This document shows positions 6,638 through 12,600 of a stretch of DNA of 12,600 nt, one piece after another (position 1 is the stretch's first letter; each line of letters opens with the position of its first letter). The DNA comes from Opitutaceae bacterium (GTDB lineage Bacteria > Verrucomicrobiota > Verrucomicrobiia > Opitutales > Opitutaceae), in the NCBI GenBank assembly GCA_009919985.1, contig RGAX01000064.1:1-12600 (forward strand). The letters are read 5' to 3'. Under the pieces are notes generated by a model, which saw only the letters and a list, made by a program, of their open reading frames with translations, did not search any database and had not been told where the DNA came from. Position numbers and translations under genes: made by a program.

Positions 6638-7255
6638 ATGACGGTCCCCTCCCCTGTTTCACCAAAAAACATTCCGGTGTTGCTTGTGCTCGCTGGTCCG
6701 GCGGGCTCGGGCAAAAGCACGTTGTGCGAGCGCATCGTCAAAGAAGAACCGGGTTTCGAGCGCGTCATCACTACGACGACGCGCGCGCCGCGCCCGGGCG
6801 AGGTGAATGGCGTGCATTATCATTTTCTCACGCCGGAGCAATTCGACGCGAAGATCGCGGCGGATGAGTTTCTTGAATGGGCCTGGGTCCATGGCGACCG
6901 GCGCTATGGCACGTTGGCTGCGAGCGTGTTGGAACCGCTTAAACGCGGCCAAAGTCTCGCGATCAATCTGGATGTACAGGGCGTGAACAGCCTGCGGCGC
7001 GCGGCAGAGCACTCGATCGCGTTACAACGCGCGATGGCGACGATTTTCATTTTGCTCGATCACGAACAATTGGTGGCGCGCATCCGCGGGCGCGGACAAG
7101 ACGACGAAGCAGAAATTGCGCGGCGCATGGCGACCGCGGAGGCTGAATTGCTGGAGGCGCCGAAGTTTGAGTTCGTGATCCAGAGCGGTTCACGCGACGA
7201 AGATTTCGCGGCGTTGCAGAAGATATTGGCGACGGCCCGCGAGCGGGCGGCCTAA
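6638..7255 (+). CDS. gmk: Guanylate kinase
   Basis: A 205-residue enzyme that phosphorylates GMP (and dGMP) to GDP with ATP; essential for GTP supply in the cytoplasm. The P-loop GPAGSGKST is at 20-28. The GMP-binding block TTTTRAPRPGEVNGVHYHF is at 45-63. EWAWVHGDRRYGT at 80-92 corresponds to the usual E-x-A-x-V-H-G-x-x-Y-G-T. LDVQG at 111-115 is the Walker B-like segment, and the lid region reads ARIRGRGQDDEAEIARRM. Length agrees with the family. The ATG at 6638 is the first good start in frame and gives a short N-terminal extension before the P-loop strand; no Shine-Dalgarno is visible. The gene overlaps the end of the convergent cupin gene by four bases. Its GTP-related product is distantly relevant to the adjacent cofactor genes, since MoaA uses GTP, but the neighbourhood is probably coincidental. 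Confidence 0.95.
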   Translation: MTVPSPVSPKNIPVLLVLAGPAGSGKSTLCERIVKEEPGFERVITTTTRAPRPGEVNGVHYHFLTPEQFDAKIAADEFLEWAWVHGDRRYGTLAASVLEPLKRGQSLAINLDVQGVNSLRRAAEHSIALQRAMATIFILLDHEQLVARIRGRGQDDEAEIARRMATAEAELLEAPKFEFVIQSGSRDEDFAALQKILATARERAA

Positions 7256-7581
7256 TCGACGACGAAAAGTTTCGCCCCCAAAGCGGTGCAAGAGCGGTGC
7301 GGCTCTGCTTGATCGGCGACCTGATAACTCATGCCGGGGGTGAGCGTGAACTTTCGGCCATCCGCGAGTTCCGTGTCGAGTTGGCCCTCGAGACAGAACA
7401 AAATATGGCCTTTCTCGCACCAATGGTCGGCGAGGTAGCCGGGCGTGTATTCCAGAAGACGAACCCGAATATGGCCAAACTGCCGAGTGCGCCAAAACGC
7501 TTTGCCGGTGGTGCCTACATGTTCCGTGACTTCAACGGTGCTCCAGTCGGTGGTGCCGAAGGGAATATCGGTGATCTTCAT
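7252..7581 (-). CDS. DHCW-motif-type cupin fold protein
   Basis: A 109-residue single-domain cupin. The core runs from LLEYTPGYLADHWCEKGHI (42-60) through LFCLEGQLDTELADGRKF to GMSYQVAD (83-90) and AEPHRSCTALGAKLFVVD at the end. His53, His59, Glu65 and His95 are placed like cupin metal ligands. The D-H-W-C cluster at 52-55 matches the small family usually named DHCW motif cupin; I know of no established reaction for it. The gene starts 21 bases after the moaA stop, on the same strand, and so is probably in the moaA transcript. That suggests, but does not prove, a link to molybdenum cofactor metabolism. Its end overlaps the convergent gmk end by four bases. No Shine-Dalgarno is visible before the ATG. 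Confidence 0.82.
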   Translation of the reverse strand: MKITDIPFGTTDWSTVEVTEHVGTTGKAFWRTRQFGHIRVRLLEYTPGYLADHWCEKGHILFCLEGQLDTELADGRKFTLTPGMSYQVADQAEPHRSCTALGAKLFVVD

Positions 7582-7602
7582 GGGTCGCTGGGGAGGGGGA
7601 TT

Positions 7603-8619
7603 TTAGCCGCCGATGTAGCTCATCTCGATCTTGGCGCGGGATTCTCCGGCGGCGAGCAAGCCTGCGCGTTCGTCGCTGTAGCGATCTTCGCGCCCTCGCC
7701 AAATGCGAGCGATGTAAGCGGCAAGTTCGGCGTCATCGGCACCGGCGCGCAAACAACCGAGCACGTCCCAACCCAGCGACGCGAAAAGACAGGTAAAAAG
7801 TTTACCGTCGGCCGAAAGTCGCGCGCGATGGCAGTCGCGGCAAAATGGTTCGGTGACGGAACTGATCAGGCCAATCTCGCCGCGCCCGTCAGTGTAGCGG
7901 TAACGTGCGGCAACTTCGCCGCGATAAGCGGGGCCGACCGGCTCGAGTGGCCAACGGGCCGCGATACGGGCGACGAGTTCCCGGGCGGGCACGACGCGTT
8001 CGGCAGACCAGTGGTTGGTGTTGCCGACGTCCATGAACTCGATGAAGCGCAGCGTGTGAGCGCGCGTACGGAAATATTCGCACAGCTCGAGAAGTTCGCC
8101 GTCATTCACGCCGCGTTGGATGACGCAGTTAATTTTTACCGGCAGGCCGAGGGCTGCGGCGGCATCGATGCCGCGCAGGACGCGGGCGACGCTAAAGCCG
8201 AGACCGTTGAGTTTTCCGGCGGTGGTGTCATCGAGGGAGTCGACGGAGACATTGATGCGATCAAGGCCGGCGGTGCGGAGCGCGGGTGCGAGTTTTTCGA
8301 GGAGCCAACCGTTAGTGGTGAGAGCGACATCGGGCAGACGCAGGTCGTGTTTCAACGCGGCGACGAGGTCGGGTACATCTGGGCGCAGGAGCGGTTCGCC
8401 GCCGGTGAGACGGATTTTTTCGACGCCGAGCAAAGTGAAGGCTCGGGCGATGCGGGTGAGTTCGCCGAGGGACATGAGCTGCGGATCGCGCAGGAACGCG
8501 TGGCCAGGGCCGAAGACCTCTTTCGGCATGCAATACGGGCAACGAAAATTGCAACGGTCGGTCACCGAGATGCGTAGATCGCGGAGCTGGCGTTGGAATT
8601 GATCGCGGGAGCCGGACAT
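7603..8619 (-). CDS. moaA: GTP 3',8-cyclase MoaA (molybdenum cofactor step 1)
   Basis: A 338-residue radical-SAM enzyme that converts GTP to 3',8-cyclo-7,8-dihydro-GTP, the first step of molybdenum cofactor synthesis (completed by MoaC). The radical-SAM cluster motif CNFRCPYC gives Cys23, Cys27 and Cys30; LTGGEPLLRP at 71-80 is the SAM-binding GGE motif. The C-terminal substrate-binding cluster is Cys260, Cys263 and Cys277 (FCRDCHRARLSADGKLFTC). The chain ends in Gly-Gly, as is typical and important in MoaA. RFIEFMDVGNTNHW at 191-204 is a further family block. Length is normal. It is divergent from moeA, with 136 bases between the start codons that presumably hold promoters for both, and is followed by the cupin gene. 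No Shine-Dalgarno precedes the ATG. Confidence 0.97.
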   Translation of the reverse strand: MSGSRDQFQRQLRDLRISVTDRCNFRCPYCMPKEVFGPGHAFLRDPQLMSLGELTRIARAFTLLGVEKIRLTGGEPLLRPDVPDLVAALKHDLRLPDVALTTNGWLLEKLAPALRTAGLDRINVSVDSLDDTTAGKLNGLGFSVARVLRGIDAAAALGLPVKINCVIQRGVNDGELLELCEYFRTRAHTLRFIEFMDVGNTNHWSAERVVPARELVARIAARWPLEPVGPAYRGEVAARYRYTDGRGEIGLISSVTEPFCRDCHRARLSADGKLFTCLFASLGWDVLGCLRAGADDAELAAYIARIWRGREDRYSDERAGLLAAGESRAKIEMSYIGG

Positions 8620-8755
8620 GAACTAGAACGAATGTGGCGCAGGTTTGAAGGCAAAGGAAACGACGAACTTTTTCTAAAGGCGCGTTTGGATCGAATGCGT
8701 TTTGAGAATTTGCAGTCGCCGCCACGGCCCTTTCCCGCACAGAAACGCGTTGCCC

Positions 8756-9970
8756 ATGCTCACGCCCAGCGCAGCCGAGCGGTTAATCCGCGAAAATATG
8801 CCCCTCTTTCTCCGAGAGGATTGCCCACTCGCGGCGGCGCAGGGTCGTATTTTAAGGGAGGATTTGCGCGCGGATCGCGATTTGCCGCCGTTCGATCGAG
8901 TGACGATGGACGGCTATGCGCTTAAGGCCGCCGCGCTCGCGGCGGGGACGCGGCAATTTCGCATCGAGGGCGTGCAAGCCGCGGGGATGTTGCCCCGCAC
9001 ACTGGGGGCGGCGCCCGATGTGAGCGTGGAAATTATGACTGGTGCGGTGTTGTCGAGGGGCGCGGATTGCGTGGTACCCTACGAGGAAACCACGCGCGAC
9101 GCGAACGGTGCCACGATCACGGTGAATAAAGAGGCGGGAAAATTTTTGGCCGGGCACTCTGTTCATCGGCGAGGTAGTGATCACCGCTGCGGTGAGGTGA
9201 TGGTACGCGCCGGTACGCGCATCAGTGGGAGAGAAATCGCGGTGGCCGCTTCGTGCGGGCATGCGAAGCTAACCGTCGCAGCGTCGCCAAAAATTGCCGT
9301 GATTTCCACGGGGGATGAGCTGGTGGAAGTCGAAGGGGCTGTCGCGCCGCATCAGATTCGGCGGAGCAATGACCATGCGTTGCGGGCCGCGTTGATTCAG
9401 GCGGGTTATCCGCGGGTGGAGCGTTATCATATGCACGATGTGCGGCACGAGATCGAGCACCTGCTATGGCATATCCTAGCGGAGTACGACGTGGTGTTAA
9501 TCACGGGCGGCGTTTCAAAAGGGAAATTTGATTTTTTACCCGACGAACTTGATCGGCAGGGCGTGAAAAAAATATTTCACGGCGTAGCGCAGCGCCCGGG
9601 TAAACCGTTTTGGTTTGGGCTGAGCTCGCGGGCGACGCCGGTCTTTGCACTACCAGGGAATCCGGTTTCGAGTTATACCTGCTTACATCGCTACGTGTTG
9701 CCGGCGCTGGCGTATGCGAGTGGCGCGTCTGCGGTAACACAGCGGATGGTGGCATTGGCGGAGCCGGTGGTGTTTCCACCGAAACTCGCGTATTTGTTGC
9801 CGGTGACTTTAAGCAGCGGTCCCCAGGCGGAGTTGCTCGCTAAACCGGAGCGGGTGAATACCTCGGGGGATTTCGCGGGGTTGATTGATACCGATGGTTT
9901 TATCGAGTTACCCGCCGATAGAGCTGAATTTGGTGCGGGTACGATCGTACCGTTTACGCCTTGGATGTGA
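8756..9970 (+). CDS. moeA: Molybdopterin molybdenumtransferase MoeA
   Basis: A 404-residue enzyme that inserts molybdate into (adenylylated) molybdopterin, the last step of basic cofactor assembly. Seen: the N-terminal block LPPFDRVTMDGYAL at 43-56; EIMTGAVLSRGADCVVPYEE at 92-111; GREIAVAASCG at 158-168; the MogA-like domain with VISTGDELVEV at 182-192, QIRRSND at 200-206 and LITGGVSKGKFDF at 248-260; RPGKPFWFG at 280-288 and ALPGNPVSS at 298-306. The last 75 or so residues form the small beta-barrel domain IV. An in-frame TTG lies 54 bases upstream, but the ATG at 8756 directly precedes the conserved helix and gives the usual length. It is divergent from moaA and is followed after 57 bases by moaC. 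No separate mogA/moaB gene is present in this window. Confidence 0.96.
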   Translation: MLTPSAAERLIRENMPLFLREDCPLAAAQGRILREDLRADRDLPPFDRVTMDGYALKAAALAAGTRQFRIEGVQAAGMLPRTLGAAPDVSVEIMTGAVLSRGADCVVPYEETTRDANGATITVNKEAGKFLAGHSVHRRGSDHRCGEVMVRAGTRISGREIAVAASCGHAKLTVAASPKIAVISTGDELVEVEGAVAPHQIRRSNDHALRAALIQAGYPRVERYHMHDVRHEIEHLLWHILAEYDVVLITGGVSKGKFDFLPDELDRQGVKKIFHGVAQRPGKPFWFGLSSRATPVFALPGNPVSSYTCLHRYVLPALAYASGASAVTQRMVALAEPVVFPPKLAYLLPVTLSSGPQAELLAKPERVNTSGDFAGLIDTDGFIELPADRAEFGAGTIVPFTPWM

Positions 9971-10027
9971 TTTCGTCGCAGGCTCGACTTTACGCGTAGC
10001 GAATTGCCGGATAAACGTTCACAAAAT

Positions 10028-10525
10028 ATGCTTTCTCACCTCAACGCCCAAGGTCAGCCCGCGATGGTCAATGTTGGCACCAAGTCTGTGACGCACCGTG
10101 TGGCGCAGGCTAGGGCTATTGTGGTATTGCCCGCGGCTTTGGCGGCGTTGCTGCGCGACGGCGATATTGCGACGAAGAAAGGACCGGTGTTTCAGACCGC
10201 GATTCTAGCTGGAATCATGGGAGCCAAGCGCACCAGCGAACTCATCCCGCTCTGTCATCCGCTCCCGCTGGATGATTGTAAAATCACGATTGAAAACAAA
10301 GCGCCCGCAGCGGATGGCTCGACGGAGGTTTTGATCACCTGTCGCGCAGAGACCCATGCGAAGACGGGCGTCGAGATGGAGGCGCTCACCGGCGCAACGA
10401 TCGCCGCGCTGACGCTGTACGATATGGGCAAAGCTGTGAGCCATGATATTGTCATTAAAGACGTGCGACTGTTAGAAAAAACTGGTGGCAAAAGCGATTT
10501 TCGCGGGCCAACCCCCATCGCATGA
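10028..10525 (+). CDS. moaC: Cyclic pyranopterin monophosphate synthase MoaC
   Basis: A 165-residue enzyme that, after MoaA, converts 3',8-cyclo-dihydro-GTP to cyclic pyranopterin monophosphate. Catalytic positions are kept: Lys51 in ATKKGPVFQTAIL, His77 in IPLCHPLPL, and Asp132 and Lys135 in YDMGKAV (equivalent to the E. coli YDMCKAV lysine). GVEMEALTG at 114-122 and LLEKTGGKSD at 148-157 are family signatures. One oddity: the usual N-terminal MVDV is MVNV here (Asn15). I take ATG at 10028, which gives the MLSHLN start matching the E. coli N-terminus (SQLTHINAAG), rather than an in-frame TTG at 10004. The stop overlaps the moaD start (ATGA), so the two are translationally coupled. Confidence 0.97.
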   Translation: MLSHLNAQGQPAMVNVGTKSVTHRVAQARAIVVLPAALAALLRDGDIATKKGPVFQTAILAGIMGAKRTSELIPLCHPLPLDDCKITIENKAPAADGSTEVLITCRAETHAKTGVEMEALTGATIAALTLYDMGKAVSHDIVIKDVRLLEKTGGKSDFRGPTPIA

Positions 10526-10764
10526 TCACCGTCCACATCCAGTATTTCGCCATCCTGAGGGAGCAACGCGGCCTTGCGCATGAAACCCTCGCGACTCACG
10601 CCGCCACCGCCGCCGCGCTGTACGAAGAGTTGCGCGACCGCTATGGTTTTACGCTGCCACGCGATCGAGTGCGGGCAGCCGTGAATGAAGAATTTGTCGC
10701 TTGGGAGGCGCCGTTGCGCGACGGGCAAAAAGTGGTATTTATTCCGCCCGTAGCTGGGGGTTAA
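10522..10764 (+). CDS. moaD: Molybdopterin synthase sulfur carrier subunit MoaD
   Basis: An 80-residue ubiquitin-fold protein. Its C-terminal Gly-Gly is converted to a thiocarboxylate that donates sulfur to cyclic pyranopterin monophosphate in the MoaD/MoaE complex. Visible signatures are the first strand IQYFAILREQRG (6-17), the central helix TAAALYEELRDRYG, RAAVNEEF and the final PPVAGG. Length and Gly-Gly end match the family. The ATG overlaps the moaC stop by four bases, and moaE starts 35 bases downstream. The MoeB-type enzyme needed to activate the Gly-Gly end is not in this window. Confidence 0.95.
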   Translation: MITVHIQYFAILREQRGLAHETLATHAATAAALYEELRDRYGFTLPRDRVRAAVNEEFVAWEAPLRDGQKVVFIPPVAGG

Positions 10765-10799
10765 ACAGGACAGATAGCCCAGAGATTATATTTTTTAAA

Positions 10800-11243
10800 A
10801 TGTTTCGCATTTCGACCGAGCCTCTCGATTCCGCCGTTTTGCAACGCTCGCTCGCAGATGCGCACGCGGGCGCGTGTGTGACGTTTGAAGGCTGGGTGCG
10901 TGACCATAACGAAGGCCAACCTGTGGTCGCGCTTGATTACGAAGCGTACGCACCCCTCGCGCAAAAAGAAGGGTTGCGAATCCTGGCGGAAGCCCGGGAG
11001 CGGTTCGCGATCCGTGGCGCCGTCTGCGTGCACCGCGTGGGTGCCCTCAAAATCGGCGAGCTCGCGGTGTGGGTCGGCGTGACCGCCGCGCACCGGGGGG
11101 CGGCGTTTGATGCCTGCCGTTATCTTATCGATGAGGCCAAAGCGCGCGTGCCGATTTGGAAAAAAGAACACTACGGCGACGGAGCCACGGTCTGGATTAA
11201 TTGCGCCACTCGCGGAGACTTCGCTCATCAGCTAAAAACTTGA
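10800..11243 (+). CDS. moaE: Molybdopterin synthase catalytic subunit MoaE
   Basis: A 147-residue catalytic subunit that, with two MoaD thiocarboxylates, converts cyclic pyranopterin monophosphate to molybdopterin. Seen: FEGWVRDHNEGQ at 29-40 (Arg34 equivalent to E. coli Arg39), LDYEAYAPLAQKE at 45-57, HRVGALKIGE at 78-87, GVTAAHRGAAFDACRYLIDEAKARVPIWKKE spanning 93-123, with Lys114 and Lys121 at the positions of the E. coli catalytic Lys119 and Lys126. The MoaD-binding partner gene lies directly upstream. An open frame continues further upstream, but the ATG at 10800 gives the expected family N-terminus. The A/T-rich bases just before it (ttatattttttaaaa) replace a Shine-Dalgarno and could also hold a weak internal promoter. 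It is the last gene of the moeA-moaC-moaD-moaE run. Confidence 0.96.
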   Translation: MFRISTEPLDSAVLQRSLADAHAGACVTFEGWVRDHNEGQPVVALDYEAYAPLAQKEGLRILAEARERFAIRGAVCVHRVGALKIGELAVWVGVTAAHRGAAFDACRYLIDEAKARVPIWKKEHYGDGATVWINCATRGDFAHQLKT

Positions 11244-11367
11244 TAATGATTTAGTTCAGACGATTTTACCGTGAAAAGTGCGCCCGTTCAGCTAGGTTAA
11301 TAAAGGCGCATTCGGGTTGGGCGCCCTCTGCCAAGACGGAATTTTTAAGGCTAATTGTAAAAACGGG

Positions 11368-11396
11368 TTGGTTTCAGGCCGGAAGCAGGCTAATAA
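11368..11396 (+). promoter_or_regulatory. Possible promoter before gnd
   Basis: TTGGTT (11368-11373) and TAATAA (11391-11396) are 17 bases apart in the 165-base gap between moaE and gnd. Spacing is ideal, but each hexamer matches the consensus at only three positions, and the start point would fall only a few bases before the gnd ATG. The rest of the gap shows no convincing terminator. Confidence 0.2.
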
Positions 11397-11408
11397 GACG
11401 ACCTCTTT

Positions 11409-12600
11409 ATGGTCAAAACGCACTCTGACATCGGACTCATCGGACTCGCCGTGATGGGTCAGAACCTCGCTCTCAATATTGCCGACCACGGCTTCCAGAT
11501 CTCGGTTTATAACCGCACGGTCGAGAAAACCGAAAAATTTGTCGCGGAAAACCCCGGCACCCCGGGCGGGGTGGTGGGCAGCAAATCGCTGTCAGAATTC
11601 GTCCAGTCGCTCGCGCTCCCGCGCAAGATTGTGATCTTAGTTCAAGCGGGCAAAGCCACCGACGCCGTCATCGACGGCCTCATCCCGCTCCTCGCGCCCA
11701 ACGACATCATCATCGACGGCGGCAACGCCCTCTGGACCGACACGATCCGCCGCGAAAAAGCGCTCAAGGAAAAAGGCCTCCGCTTCATCGGCTCTGGTGT
11801 GTCCGGCGGTGAAGAAGGCGCCCGCTTCGGCCCGTCCCTCATGCCCGGCGGCGAGAAATCCTCTTGGGAAGAACTGAAGCCGATCTGGACCGCCATCGCC
11901 GCCAAGGTCGATAAGAAGACCGGCAAACCCATCATGGGCGCCACCCCCGGCAAACCCGTCAAAGGCGGCGTTCCCTGCACCACCTACATCGGCGAAAACG
12001 GTGCCGGCCACTACGTTAAGATGGTTCACAACGGCATCGAGTATGGCGATATGCAGATGATCTGTGAGGCCTATTCGCTTATGCAGGGCCTGCTTGGCCT
12101 CAAGCCGGCCGAGATGGGCGAAATCTTCTCCGCTTGGAATAAAGGCGCGCTCGACAGCTTCCTGGTCGAAATCACCGCCGACATTCTCAAGCAGAAAGAC
12201 CCCGTGACCAAAAAGCCCTTCGTCGATATCGTCCTCGATACCGCCGGCCAAAAAGGCACCGGCAAATGGACCTCCGTCAACGCCCTAGACATGGGCGTGC
12301 CCGCCCCGACGATCGCCGAATCCGTCTTCGCCCGCTGCATCTCCGCCATCAAGGAAGAGCGCGTCGCTGCCTCGAAGGTCCTCAAAGGCCCCAAGGTTAA
12401 AAAGGTTTCCCCGACGAAGAAGAAAGAGCTCATCAAAGCCATCCATGATGCGCTTTATTGCTCAAAAATTTGCTCCTACGCTCAGGGCTTCCAACTCATG
12501 CGTACCGCACAGGGCGAATACGGCTGGAAGCTTAACTTTGGCCAAATTGCCCAGATCTTCCGCGGTGGCTGCATCATTCGAGCCGCCTTCTTGCAAAAAA
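11409..12600 (+). CDS. gnd: 6-phosphogluconate dehydrogenase, decarboxylating (3' end beyond window)
   Basis: The first 397 residues are visible and the frame is open at the right edge. The enzyme oxidises and decarboxylates 6-phosphogluconate to ribulose 5-phosphate in the oxidative pentose phosphate pathway, making NADPH. Seen: the dinucleotide fold GLIGLAVMGQNLALN at 9-23 with YNRT at 34-37 (Arg for the NADP phosphate); IDGGNALW at 102-109; FIGSGVSGGEEGARFGPSLM at 127-145 and PGG at 146-148; and KMVHNGIEYGDMQM at 204-217, with Lys204 and Glu211 as the general base and acid pair. KGTGKW lies in the all-helical domain. About 15 extra residues (roughly 172-188, Gly/Lys/Pro-rich) lie before the TTYIG block compared with the usual form. 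Codons are strongly C-ending, unlike the adjacent genes, as in highly expressed genes. It is separated from moaE by a 165-base gap and is presumably its own transcription unit. Confidence 0.97.
   Translation, partial: MVKTHSDIGLIGLAVMGQNLALNIADHGFQISVYNRTVEKTEKFVAENPGTPGGVVGSKSLSEFVQSLALPRKIVILVQAGKATDAVIDGLIPLLAPNDIIIDGGNALWTDTIRREKALKEKGLRFIGSGVSGGEEGARFGPSLMPGGEKSSWEELKPIWTAIAAKVDKKTGKPIMGATPGKPVKGGVPCTTYIGENGAGHYVKMVHNGIEYGDMQMICEAYSLMQGLLGLKPAEMGEIFSAWNKGALDSFLVEITADILKQKDPVTKKPFVDIVLDTAGQKGTGKWTSVNALDMGVPAPTIAESVFARCISAIKEERVAASKVLKGPKVKKVSPTKKKELIKAIHDALYCSKICSYAQGFQLMRTAQGEYGWKLNFGQIAQIFRGGCIIRAAFLQK

Noticed and set aside
7297..8577. A 426-codon open frame on the plus strand opposite moaA and the cupin gene.
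   Set aside because: It mirrors two well-supported minus-strand genes and its translation is low-complexity Gly/Ala/Glu with no family motif; it is a by-product of GC-rich codons.
8620..8755. Possible molybdenum-cofactor riboswitch in the moaA/moeA divergent region.
   Set aside because: I could not find the long paired helices expected of that RNA, and 136 bases shared by two promoters leave little room.
11244..11408. Possible terminator after moaE (gggcgccc and nearby GC repeats).
   Set aside because: The candidate stems have poor loops and no T tract follows them.
11637..12251. A 204-codon minus-strand open frame inside gnd.
   Set aside because: gnd is unmistakable on the plus strand; the Gly/Asp/Ala-rich antisense translation reflects its C-ending codons.

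Overview
The window is about 12.6 kb of GC-rich bacterial chromosome, almost wholly coding. I see no rRNA, tRNA, CRISPR array, transposase or integrase. The gene styles, the near absence of Shine-Dalgarno sequences and the kinds of proteins suggest a Verrucomicrobiota bacterium of Opitutaceae type. That assignment is inference from general appearance, not from a marker gene. The envelope genes (lipoprotein with signal peptide II, secreted phosphoesterase, rhombosortase-like protease) point to a two-membrane cell.

Left part (1-2360). On the minus strand a lipoprotein gene (517-1395) overlaps by four bases (ATGA) an intramembrane protease gene that runs off the left edge (520 to 1). The lipoprotein has a lipobox at its N-terminus and a GlyGly-CTERM-like tail (Gly-Gly-Gly, hydrophobic segment, Arg) at its C-terminus. 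The protease reads as a rhombosortase, the enzyme proposed to cleave such tails. This enzyme/substrate pair is the most interesting system in the window. The tail is prolonged by a hexanucleotide tandem repeat coding (Cys/Tyr)-Thr dipeptides. A class I SAM methyltransferase gene (1570-2358) is read divergently.

Middle part (2375-7255). A minus-strand pair encodes a secreted 5'-nucleotidase-type metallophosphatase (3146-4525) and, three bases after it, a lytic transglycosylase whose SLT domain stops half-way (2375-3142), so it is probably a decayed gene. On the plus strand follow miaB (4628-6034; tRNA methylthiolation), an unrecognised protein of about six membrane segments (6053-6592) and gmk (6638-7255; guanylate kinase).

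Right part (7252-11243). This is a molybdenum cofactor locus. moaA and a small DHCW-type cupin lie on the minus strand. Divergent from them, moeA, moaC, moaD and moaE run on the plus strand. MoaA and MoaC make cyclic pyranopterin monophosphate, MoaD/MoaE form molybdopterin synthase, and MoeA inserts molybdate. No adenylyltransferase (mogA/moaB), MoaD-activating enzyme (moeB) or molybdate transporter is present here.

The right edge holds gnd (11409 to the end, truncated by the window), NADP-type 6-phosphogluconate dehydrogenase. It has a visibly stronger C-ending codon bias than its neighbours, as expected of a highly expressed central-metabolism gene.
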